Source of the DNA: Insolitispirillum peregrinum
GTDB lineage: Bacteria; Pseudomonadota; Alphaproteobacteria; Rhodospirillales; Rhodospirillaceae
Direction of reading: 5' to 3'
Length of the DNA stretch: 64,000 nucleotides
Assembly (NCBI RefSeq): GCF_900156605.1
Contig: NZ_FTOA01000008.1
Location: forward strand, 1-64,000
The translations under genes and the position numbers were made by a program. Below the pieces are notes generated by a model. The model worked only from the letters and a program-made list of their open reading frames with translations. It was not told the DNA's origin and ran no database searches. How positions within the stretch are numbered: the first letter of the stretch is position 1; the number at the start of each line of letters is the position of its first letter. Shown here one piece after another: positions 42,373 through 50,151 of this stretch.

Positions 42373-43278
42373 CTATGATTGGGGCCGCTGCCGGGTGGCG
42401 AACTGGTGAGCCGCCCAGTCGACGAAGACACGGACACGCGGGGATAGCTGCCGGCTGCGTGGGTAAAGCAGCGAGACCGGTTCCGGCAGTGGTGGCGTGT
42501 CCTTCAATAGTTCGACCAACGCACCACTGGCGAGGTCCTCTTCGACATGAAAACGGGGAAGTTGGGCAAGGCCCAGCCCAAGCTGAACACCGAGCAGATA
42601 GCTTTCGGGACCAGTCACTGAAAAGGGCGCAACCATATCGATGGCTTTGGGGCCATTCTTCGTCTGAAACACGATCGGCGTCAGCGCCCCAGTGCTCAGG
42701 CGCCGAATGCCGACAAGTCGATGGTTGGCAAGATCCTCCGGCCGTTTGGGCATCCCGAAGCGCTCGATGTAGTCAGGGCTGGCGCAGGTGACGCGATCAA
42801 GCAGCGCGAGCTGCCGCATGGCCAGATCGCTGTCAGGCAGCGAGCCGTAGCGCAAAGCGCAGTCGACGCCTTCCTGGACCAGATCGACCCAACGGTCGCG
42901 CTCGCTCATCGTTAGTTCGATGCCGGGAAAGCGGGCGAAGAAGTCCGGCAAACCCGGCATCAGGAAATGACGGGCCAACGTGCCCTGTACCTCGACCCGA
43001 AGCATGCCCTTGGGCTCCGCACCGGCGAAGGCGCCCTCGGCGTCCTCGATGTCATCGAGGATCGCCAGGCAACGGCGATACCAGGCCTCACCGTCCAGCG
43101 TCGGCCGCACCGTTCTGGTCGTTCGCTGGAGAAGTCGGACGCCCAGCCGATCCTCCATCGCCTTGATCACGGTCGTGGCCGTGGACCGCGGGATGCGCAG
43201 GTCGTGGGCAGCCTCCGTGAAGCTGCGCCGCTCCACGACCCGGATGAAGAGGCGCATAGCGTCCAGTCGATCCATCAT
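42373..43278 (-). CDS. LysR family transcriptional regulator
   Basis: 301 residues: MRLFIRVVERRSFTEAAHDL and RSTATTVIKAMEDRLGVRLL in the N-terminal domain, then a full effector domain. A start one codon later (43275) is equally good. Divergent from the SDR pair at 43391-45082, which it probably regulates. Confidence 0.92.
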   Translation of the reverse strand: MMDRLDAMRLFIRVVERRSFTEAAHDLRIPRSTATTVIKAMEDRLGVRLLQRTTRTVRPTLDGEAWYRRCLAILDDIEDAEGAFAGAEPKGMLRVEVQGTLARHFLMPGLPDFFARFPGIELTMSERDRWVDLVQEGVDCALRYGSLPDSDLAMRQLALLDRVTCASPDYIERFGMPKRPEDLANHRLVGIRRLSTGALTPIVFQTKNGPKAIDMVAPFSVTGPESYLLGVQLGLGLAQLPRFHVEEDLASGALVELLKDTPPLPEPVSLLYPRSRQLSPRVRVFVDWAAHQFATRQRPQS

Positions 43279-43390
43279 TTGTCATTGTTCGTTCTGACTG
43301 AATAGAACTGACGACATTAGCCTGATTATCCCGATCATGCCAGAGCGCATATTCCTCTCATCGCGTTCACGGCACAGAAGGAGATACGAA

Positions 43391-44134
43391 ATGCCTGATC
43401 AGACGAACCCCAAGGTTGCCCTCGTGACGGGCGCCTCGCGCGGCATCGGCGCGGCCATCGCCACACGCCTCGCGAAGGATGGCTTCACTGTCATTGTCAA
43501 CTATGCCGGCAATAGCGCCGAGGCCGAGAAGCTGGCGGCGAGCATCGAGGATGCCGGCGGCCGTGCCCTGACGGCCCAGGCGGACGTGGCGGACCCGGCC
43601 GCCGTTGCCCGGATGTGGGACGCCGCCGAGGCGGCCTTCGGCGGAGTCGACGTGCTGGTGAACAACGCCGGCATCATGAAACTGGCAACCATCGCGGAGG
43701 GTGACGACGCGCTGTTCGACAGCCAGATCGCCATCAACCTCAAGGGTCCGCGCAACACGATGAAGCTCGCCGCCACGCGGCTACGCGAAGGCGGACGCAT
43801 CGTCAACCTCTCGTCCAGTGTCGTCGGCCTCTACCAGCCGACCTACGGGGTCTATGCCGCGACCAAGGCTGGCGTCGAAGCCATGACCCACGTGCTGGCG
43901 AAGGAGCTGCGCGGACGCAACATCACCGTCAACGCCATCGCCCCCGGTCCGACCGCCACCGCCCTGTTCCTCGACGGCAAGCCGCAAAGCGTCGTCGACA
44001 ACCTGATGAAGCTCGCCCCGCTGGAACGCCTTGGTCAGCCCGAGGACATCGCCAATGCGGTCGCCTTCCTTGCTGGGCCGGACGGCGCCTGGATCAACGG
44101 CCAAGTCATCCGCGCCAATGGCGGCATCATCTGA
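43391..44134 (+). CDS. SDR family oxidoreductase (3-oxoacyl-ACP reductase-like)
   Basis: 247 residues. TGASRGIG (13-20), NNAGIMKLA, VNLSSSVVG, YAATK, and the end QVIRANGGII, as in FabG-like proteins. AAGGAGA precedes the ATG at 43391. It is followed 57 bp later by a second SDR gene in the same direction. Confidence 0.9.
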   Translation: MPDQTNPKVALVTGASRGIGAAIATRLAKDGFTVIVNYAGNSAEAEKLAASIEDAGGRALTAQADVADPAAVARMWDAAEAAFGGVDVLVNNAGIMKLATIAEGDDALFDSQIAINLKGPRNTMKLAATRLREGGRIVNLSSSVVGLYQPTYGVYAATKAGVEAMTHVLAKELRGRNITVNAIAPGPTATALFLDGKPQSVVDNLMKLAPLERLGQPEDIANAVAFLAGPDGAWINGQVIRANGGII

Positions 44135-44191
44135 TCACCCTCTCAACCCACAGCGTCCGCCGTGCCGCGGACCGACGAAAAGGATTTCCCC

Positions 44192-45082
44192 ATGTCTCAG
44201 AAGATCATCCTCGTTACCGGCTCCTCCAGCGGCTTCGGCCGGCTGACCGCCGAAGCGCTCGGCCGGGCCGGCCACACCGTTTACGCCTCAATGCGCGACG
44301 TCGCTGGCCGCAACGCCGAGAATGCTGCCGCACTGGCAGCGATCGCCGGCAGTGACCTCCGGCCGATCGAGCTCGACGTACAGTCCGAGCAATCGGTCAA
44401 TGCCGCCGTTGATCAGATCATCGCTGAGAGCGGCCGCATCGACGTTGTCGTGCACAACGCCGGGCACATGATGTTCGGCCCGGCCGAGGCCTTCACGCCC
44501 GAGCAGTTCGCCCAGCAGTATGACGTCAACGTGCTCGGCACCCAGCGCGTCAATCGCGCGGTGTTGCCGCACATGAGGACGCGCCGCGAGGGCCTTCTGG
44601 TCTGGATCTCCAGTTCGAGTTCTGCCGGGGGAACGCCGCCCTATCTCTCGCCCTATTTCGCGGCCAAGGCGGCGATGGATTCCCTGGCCGTACAGTATTC
44701 TCGCGAACTGGCACGGTGGGGTATTGAAACCTCGATCATCGTGCCGGGGGCGTTCACGCGCGGCACCAATCACTTCGCGCATTCAGGGCGTCCCGCAGAC
44801 GAGGCGCGCTTGGCCGAGTACGAAGCGGGTCCCTATGCCGGCTTTGGAGACCAGGTGCAGAAGGCCTTCGCGGCAATCGTCCCGGATGACGCCGATCCCG
44901 AGCCCGTCGCTGACAAGATCGTCGAGGTGGTCGACACGGCGTTCGGCCAGCGGCCGTTCCGGGTCCACTTTGACCCGACACAGGATGGCGCCGACGTGGG
45001 GTTCGCCGTGCTTGACCGACTTCGCGCTGAGATGCTTCACCGCGTCGGTCTGTCCGACCTGCTGAAGCCGGCGAAGAGCTAG
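44192..45082 (+). CDS. SDR family oxidoreductase
   Basis: 296 residues from the ATG at 44192 (AAAGGA upstream). TGSSSGFG (9-16), HNAGHMMFG in place of the usual NNAG, catalytic region SSSSAGG and YFAAK. The C-terminus is longer than in classical SDRs. Second gene of a two-gene unit. Confidence 0.9.
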   Translation: MSQKIILVTGSSSGFGRLTAEALGRAGHTVYASMRDVAGRNAENAAALAAIAGSDLRPIELDVQSEQSVNAAVDQIIAESGRIDVVVHNAGHMMFGPAEAFTPEQFAQQYDVNVLGTQRVNRAVLPHMRTRREGLLVWISSSSSAGGTPPYLSPYFAAKAAMDSLAVQYSRELARWGIETSIIVPGAFTRGTNHFAHSGRPADEARLAEYEAGPYAGFGDQVQKAFAAIVPDDADPEPVADKIVEVVDTAFGQRPFRVHFDPTQDGADVGFAVLDRLRAEMLHRVGLSDLLKPAKS

Positions 45083-45538
45083 CAGGTCTCGCGGGGCGAG
45101 TCCGCAGCGGCTCGCTCCGCCGTAGTTCATGGGCTGATCGGGTAGCTGGCTATACGCTCGACGAGGATGCACCCCCTCTGGTTTCACGCCGCCGAGCCTG
45201 CTGTTCGGCGAGATTTGCAGAAAATTCAAGCAATGGCTGGAATGACCGGAATCGAACCGACACTCCTTTCGGAACCGGATTATGAAACCGGCCATCTACC
45301 AGTTTCACCACACCCGCACATTTGCCGCCGATTCTAGCCGGCGTTCTCTGCACCTATCCTGCACCTAGAGCGAAAACCGAGTTTCGACAGCTGCTTCGTC
45401 TTCACCCGTAACCTCTTTAAAACACGACGTTTTCAACTCGTCCCGTTTATCTGAGGATTGGTAGACAAACCACTTTTTGAGTGCAGCTCGATCCTAATGA
45501 CGTCGCGTGACGAGATATTTAGCGGGATAGGAGGTGTG
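45083..45538. other. Intergenic region holding the tRNA-like gene
   Basis: 456 bp between the last cargo SDR gene and a LysR gene. It contains the tRNA-like gene at 45234-45317 and, beyond its 5' end, a short direct repeat (CTGCACCTATC / CTGCACCTAG, 45350-45370) of the type that lies near integration sites. No protein gene seen. Confidence 0.4.
45234..45317 (-). tRNA. Atypical class II tRNA-like gene with CAU anticodon
   Basis: Read on the minus strand, an 84-base sequence has the tRNA-Leu-like D-loop (GTGAAACTGGTAGA), a long variable arm (TTCCGAAAGGAGT), a T-arm (GTCGG TTCGATT CCGGT) and an encoded 3' CCA. The anticodon loop TTCATAA gives anticodon CAU in a CCGGT/TCCGG stem with one mismatch. 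The acceptor stem GCGGGTG/CATTCCA has a G1-A72 and a C2-C71 mismatch and two wobbles; the D stem is weak. It is neither a normal tRNA-Met nor tRNA-Ile. It may be a decayed integration target, or a special ICE-borne tRNA. Confidence 0.6.
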
Positions 45539-46501
45539 ATGCGACGCCGAGCGCACAGTGGTCAGGATGTCTTCGATCAACAGAATGCACTGTTGAGAGG
45601 CCGCATCCCACTCGTGGCGCTGATTCAGACGCTTTCTGTTGCCGAGTATCTGAATTTCCGCCATGCGGCGCATGCGCTTGACGTCAGCCAGTCGAGCGTA
45701 AGTACCAGGATCAAGACGTTGGAGGAGGATCTTGGTGTCGTTCTGTTCGAGCGCCGCCACCGAGGGGTTCGCCTGACAGATGCGGGCCGCAACTTCATCA
45801 CGGAAGTAGCGGCGGGTATCGGGCATCTCGATCTTGCAATCAAGACTGCAGGGGCGGTCCTGAACGGCGCGACTGGTCACCTGTCAATAGGCCTTCTCTC
45901 CTCGATCGCTTCGGGCTTCCTGGCCGATCTGCGCCGCCGGTATCGAGACGAGCACCCGAAGATCGAACTCGCCTTTTTCGAAGGTCGCGCTGACGAAATC
46001 ACTCGTCAGGTCCGCGAGGCCAAGCTCGACGTCGCCTTCGTAGTTGGGACCGTAGACGTGCCCGACTGCCATTCACGGCAGCTATGGTCGGAAACCTTGA
46101 TGGCCGTGTTGCCACAGGACCATCCGTTGGCGAGAGCGGAGCGTCTCGTGTGGTGTGACCTTGCCCCTGAAACCTTCTTGGTCCGGCAAGCCGGTGCCGG
46201 TCCCCAAGTTCTGGACCACATCGTTCGCAGGCTCGTCGAACGAGAGAAGACGCCGCGCATTCGTCGGTGCGATGTCGGTCGTGACACGCTGATGCACATA
46301 GTTGCTGCCGGTGACGGGATCACGCTCACCAGCGAATCTGCGTCTTACGTCCCGTTTCCCGGCGTCCTGTTCCGGCCTATTGCCGATGAGCCGGATCGGG
46401 CGAGATTCAGCGCGGTTTGGTCACCGCACAATCGCGGTCCGACTCTCATTCATCTGCTCGATCTTGCCACCGAGATGAGCAGGTCAGCGCACTCTGGCTA
46501 A
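45539..46501 (+). CDS. LysR family transcriptional regulator
   Basis: 320 residues from the ATG at 45539, chosen for the AGGAGG just upstream; the frame extends up to 45458. Helix-turn-helix FRHAAHALDVSQSSVSTRI, then effector domain. It is convergent with the XRE gene and overlaps its end by 18 bp. The protein is less like the other four LysR proteins of the window and may belong to the ICE backbone. Confidence 0.88.
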   Translation: MRRRAHSGQDVFDQQNALLRGRIPLVALIQTLSVAEYLNFRHAAHALDVSQSSVSTRIKTLEEDLGVVLFERRHRGVRLTDAGRNFITEVAAGIGHLDLAIKTAGAVLNGATGHLSIGLLSSIASGFLADLRRRYRDEHPKIELAFFEGRADEITRQVREAKLDVAFVVGTVDVPDCHSRQLWSETLMAVLPQDHPLARAERLVWCDLAPETFLVRQAGAGPQVLDHIVRRLVEREKTPRIRRCDVGRDTLMHIVAAGDGITLTSESASYVPFPGVLFRPIADEPDRARFSAVWSPHNRGPTLIHLLDLATEMSRSAHSG

Positions 46502-46705
46502 TTCCTTCAGAAGCTCGCCCGGCTCAATTCCAAGCGCCTCCGCAATCTGCCCAAGAACCGTAACGCTGGCGGAAACGTCGGCGCGCTCGATCGCGCCGAT
46601 ATAGCGCGCGCTCAGGCCAGACTGGTCGGCCAGCTCTTCCTGCGTCATTTGCTTGTCATGGCGCAGCCGACGCAGATTGACCGCCATAACCTCCTTGAGA
46701 TCCAT
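46484..46705 (-). CDS. qseC: XRE family regulator (QseC-like)
   Basis: 73 residues forming one helix-turn-helix domain: LRRLRHDKQMTQEELADQSG, LSARYIGAIERADVSASV. Divergent from a DUF2285 gene across a region with a perfect double operator (46727-46755). In ICEMlSymR7A the small XRE protein QseC represses its own gene and qseM through two adjacent operator sites; position, size and fold match. The ATG at 46705 lacks a good Shine-Dalgarno sequence; a second ATG at residue 7 has AAGGAGG, but too close. Confidence 0.75.
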   Translation of the reverse strand: MDLKEVMAVNLRRLRHDKQMTQEELADQSGLSARYIGAIERADVSASVTVLGQIAEALGIEPGELLKELARVR

Positions 46706-46726
46706 GGCGAAATGAGAGCCTGCGTC

Positions 46727-46755
46727 GGAATGATCGTTCCAGGAACGATCATTCC
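46727..46755. promoter_or_regulatory. Perfect 29-bp double operator
   Basis: GGAATGATCGTTCC (46727-46740), A, GGAACGATCATTCC (46742-46755): two 14-bp quasi-palindromes of the form GGAAyGATCrTTCC, each centred on GATC, that are mirror images of each other. They lie in the gap between the divergent XRE and DUF2285 genes and resemble the paired QseC operators of ICEMlSymR7A in arrangement. Confidence 0.85.
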
Positions 46756-46914
46756 GATTCGTGCTGAAACGTGCTATAGATCCGCTCGGCCAAACGATGC
46801 ATTTCAGCCCGCTGCCGCAAAGAGCCGTGGTTCACCAAGCTGTTTGTCTCAAAATTGAAGAGCTGTTGAACTATTCCTCGCCGGCCGCTGTACTGTCGAA
46901 AGGAGGGCCATCCG

Positions 46915-47214
46915 ATGCGGATACGCCCCGAGCTCGATCCCGATGTCGACGATCTCGCTCCCAGTGGGCCAGAGATCACGGTCTACGACGAACGACACTT
47001 CGTCACGTATCTGCGGCTGCTCGATGCCGAGATGGATGGGGCCGACTGGACCGAAGTGGCTCGTATCGTGCTGCATCGTGATCCCGGGACTGAAGGGGAA
47101 CGCACGCGCCTCTGCTGGCAAAGCCATCTCAATCGCGCTCGCTGGATGACGAAGACCGGCTATCGCAAGATACTGGAACAGGCGGCGACCGAGGCGCGAT
47201 CAGCGCGGCACTGA
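46915..47214 (+). CDS. qseM: Short DUF2285 protein (QseM-like antiactivator)
   Basis: 99 residues. LRLLDAEMDGADWTEVARIV and HLNRARWMTKTGYRKIL match the DUF2285 domain also present at the end of the FseA-like activator. A strong AAAGGAGGG lies before the ATG. In ICEMlSymR7A, QseM binds FseA (through this domain) and stops it from activating rdfS. The gene lies divergent from the XRE gene and upstream of traG. No separate DNA-binding domain is visible, consistent with an antiactivator. Confidence 0.78.
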   Translation: MRIRPELDPDVDDLAPSGPEITVYDERHFVTYLRLLDAEMDGADWTEVARIVLHRDPGTEGERTRLCWQSHLNRARWMTKTGYRKILEQAATEARSARH

Positions 47215-47330
47215 GCGTCCTTTTTATTCGCCATGGCATCCGGTGGTGCGACACATCGGATTTTATGTTGCTCACGGCTGGAACGGCTATTCTCTGATCG
47301 GCTCCGTCTCTTTTGCCGATTGGAGCGCCG

Positions 47331-49322
47331 ATGTCCGGAAGCCGCGTCCTGTGGGGACAAGTCGCCATCGTTCTCACGATCGTGCTCACCGCGATCTGGT
47401 GTGCGACGGAGTGGACGGCGTGGCGTCTCGGCTTCCAGGTCCAACTCGGCGCGCCGTGGTTCGTGGCGGCGGGCTGGCCGATCTACTATCCGCCGATCTT
47501 CTTCTGGTGGTGGTATTGCTACGATGCCTATGCGCCACCGATCTTCATTGAGGGCGCCTGCATTGCCGTATCGGGCGGCTTCATCTCGATCATCGTCGCC
47601 ATCACCCTGTCGGTGATCCGGGCGCGGGAGGCGAAGAACGTCGCGACCTACGGATCGGCGCGATGGGCGGAGCCAGAAGAAATCCGCGCTGCCGGATTGC
47701 TCGGCCCCGATGGCGTGCTGCTCGGTCGGCTCGACGGCGACTATCTGCGCCATGACGGCCCGGAGCATGTGCTGTGCTTCGCCCCGACGCGATCGGGTAA
47801 GGGCGTTGGCCTCGTCGTACCGACGCTGCTGACCTGGCCGGGCAGCACGATCATCCACGACATCAAGGGCGAGAACTGGGGCCTGACTGCCGGTTTCCGC
47901 GCACGGCACGGCCGCGTGCTGCTGTTTGATCCGACCGATCCGGGATCGTCGGCCTATAATCCGCTGCTGGAGGTGCGGCGCGGCGACAAGGAAGTCCGCG
48001 ACGTGCAGAACATCGCCGATATCCTCGTCGATCCCGAAGGTGCGCTCGACAAGCGCAATCATTGGGAAAAGACCAGCCATTCGCTGCTGGTCGGCGCGAT
48101 CCTGCATGTTCTCTATGCCGAAGCCGACAAGACGCTCGCCGGCGTTGCCAATTTCCTGTCCGATCCGAAACGACCTGTCGAGGCGACGCTGCGTGCCATG
48201 ATGAGCACGCCGCATCTGGGCGAGGCCGGTGTCCATCCGGTCATTGCGTCATCGGCGCGCGAGCTGTTGAACAAGAGCGACAACGAGCGGTCTGGCGTGC
48301 TCTCCACCGCGATGTCGTTCCTCGGCCTCTACCGCGATCCCGTGGTGGCGAAGGTGACGGCGCGCTGCGACTGGCGCATCGCCGATCTGGTAACGGGGGA
48401 GAGGCCGGTCAGCCTCTATCTCGTCGTCCCGCCCTCCGACATCAACCGCACCAAGCCGCTGATCCGCCTGCTGCTCAATCAGGTCGGGCGGCGTCTGACC
48501 GAAGACCTGAAGACCTCGGTCAGCTGCCATCGCCTCCTGCTGATGCTGGACGAGTTTCCGGCGCTTGGGCGGCTCGACTTCTTCGAGAGCGCCTTGGCCT
48601 TCATGGCCGGTTACGGCATCAAGAGTTTCCTGATCGCGCAGAGCCTCAACCAGATCGAGAAAGCCTACGGTGCGAACAACAGCGTGCTCGACAATTGCCA
48701 CGTGCGTGTCGCCTTCGCCACCAACGATGAGCGCACCGCCAAGCGCGTGTCTGACGCCCTCGGCACCGCGACCGAGATGCGCGATTCCACCAACTATGCC
48801 GGCCACCGGTTGTCACCCTGGCTCGGCCATCTCATGGTCTCGCGGCAGGAGACGGCCAGACCGCTGCTCACGCCCGGCGAAGTGATGCAACTCCCGCCTG
48901 CCGACGAATTGCTGCTGGTCGCCGGTGTGCCGCCCGTGCGGGCAAAGAAGGCCCGCTATTACGGGGATGCCCGGTTCCGCGAACGCATCCTGCCGCCGCC
49001 GAAAGCGACGACAGCGACTGCGCCGGCAGCACTGTCCGCGGATGATTGGTCGGCGCTGGCGATCCCGGCGGCATCGGCTGGAGAAGCATCCGCCAACGGG
49101 AATGGTGTGAGCGTCGATCCGGCCAATGCCGGTATTCGCCGTGAGCCGGAATTGCCCGAGCATGAGGAGATCGCGCTGCCTGAACGATCGCCCCTCAGCG
49201 AGTTCGATGTTCTCGATGACGATCCCGATGTGGACGCCGCCCGGGCCAGCCGTCTTCGCCAGCAGATCACATCGAATGCCCGGCAGGCGACGATGGACCC
49301 GGCCGATGGCCTCGAATTGTGA
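47331..49322 (+). CDS. traG: Type IV coupling protein TraG/VirD4
   Basis: 663 residues. Two N-terminal membrane segments (about 5-25 and 70-95), then the ATPase domain with Walker A APTRSGKGVGLV (about 150) and Walker B LLMLDEFPALG. It links the relaxosome to the Trb channel and powers DNA export. The ATG at 47331 is preceded by GGAGCG; a start six codons upstream is possible. The C-terminal 80 residues are Ala/Glu-rich and variable. Confidence 0.93.
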   Translation: MSGSRVLWGQVAIVLTIVLTAIWCATEWTAWRLGFQVQLGAPWFVAAGWPIYYPPIFFWWWYCYDAYAPPIFIEGACIAVSGGFISIIVAITLSVIRAREAKNVATYGSARWAEPEEIRAAGLLGPDGVLLGRLDGDYLRHDGPEHVLCFAPTRSGKGVGLVVPTLLTWPGSTIIHDIKGENWGLTAGFRARHGRVLLFDPTDPGSSAYNPLLEVRRGDKEVRDVQNIADILVDPEGALDKRNHWEKTSHSLLVGAILHVLYAEADKTLAGVANFLSDPKRPVEATLRAMMSTPHLGEAGVHPVIASSARELLNKSDNERSGVLSTAMSFLGLYRDPVVAKVTARCDWRIADLVTGERPVSLYLVVPPSDINRTKPLIRLLLNQVGRRLTEDLKTSVSCHRLLLMLDEFPALGRLDFFESALAFMAGYGIKSFLIAQSLNQIEKAYGANNSVLDNCHVRVAFATNDERTAKRVSDALGTATEMRDSTNYAGHRLSPWLGHLMVSRQETARPLLTPGEVMQLPPADELLLVAGVPPVRAKKARYYGDARFRERILPPPKATTATAPAALSADDWSALAIPAASAGEASANGNGVSVDPANAGIRREPELPEHEEIALPERSPLSEFDVLDDDPDVDAARASRLRQQITSNARQATMDPADGLEL

Positions 49323-49330
49323 GGATCGCC

Positions 49331-49747
49331 ATGCAGAACAAGACCCGCATGAATGTCTATTTCGACCCCGACCTCCTGAAGAAGGTCGAGGCGCTGGCGC
49401 TTCGACGCAACATCTCGAAATCCGCCGTCATTGAAGCCGCCGTTGCCTCCTTCCTCTCTGCCGACGCTTCGGAGCGATTGGAGGCCGTGTTCGCCCGCCG
49501 CATGGATCGCATAGGCCGCCAGATCGATGGGGTCGACGAAGACATCGCCATCGTCGGAGAGACGCTCTCGCTGTTCATCCGCTTCTGGCTGACCATCACT
49601 CCGCCGTTGCCCGACAGCGCGCAGGCCTCGGCGAGGGCGAAAGGGGCAGAGCGGTTCGAGGGCTTCCTGCAAACGCTTGGCCGACGGCTCGCGACCGGGG
49701 ATCGGTTCCTGAAGGAGCTGTCGCGGGACGTAGCTTCTTCCAAATGA
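49331..49747 (+). CDS. Ribbon-helix-helix (CopG-type) regulator
   Basis: 138 residues with an N-terminal RHH motif (RMNVYFDPDLLKKVEALALR, ISKSAVIEAAVASFL) and a longer C-terminal part with a hydrophobic helix (LSLFIRFWLTITPPL). Eight bases after traG and usually followed by trbB in this ICE class; here trbB starts 2.1 kb later because another gene is inserted. Confidence 0.85.
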   Translation: MQNKTRMNVYFDPDLLKKVEALALRRNISKSAVIEAAVASFLSADASERLEAVFARRMDRIGRQIDGVDEDIAIVGETLSLFIRFWLTITPPLPDSAQASARAKGAERFEGFLQTLGRRLATGDRFLKELSRDVASSK

Positions 49748-50151
49748 ACTTCACCGCAAACGGCCCTATGGAAAGGAGTTTAGCTTCCAGACGGTCGTCA
49801 GCACGGCCGGCATAGCAGTCTGTAAGGTGTCGGCCGTGATATCTATGCGACCGGCCTGTTATTAAACGCAGAATCGGTCTCTTTTGGAAGCGGACATTCG
49901 TCTATTCTATTGCGACTCTGCTGGCTGGGATCAGAGGGTATTGGCCCGTGGCATCACGTCAAATGCTTATTTTCTCGCTGGGATAATCGACGTATCCAAT
50001 GTTCACATAGGCGCAGAGAAGACGTGTCCGACATCTGCCCTCAAACCAAGGACCAGCCGATTCATCAGGCGACGAAGCTATTTTGCCTGTTACCATCGGA
50101 TGTGGCCCTTATTATGCCGGTGAGTTGTAATAATCGTAAAAGGAGCAAGTT
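49748..50151. other. Region between the RHH gene and the inserted gene
   Basis: 404 bp. A+T richer than its neighbours, with likely promoter for the gene at 50152, and no supported coding sequence. It marks the left edge of an insertion between the usual RHH-trbB pair. Confidence 0.4.

Noticed and set aside
45234-45317. Calling the tRNA-like gene a normal tRNA-Met or tRNA-Ile
   Set aside because: It has a long variable arm and mismatched acceptor pairs, which those tRNAs lack.
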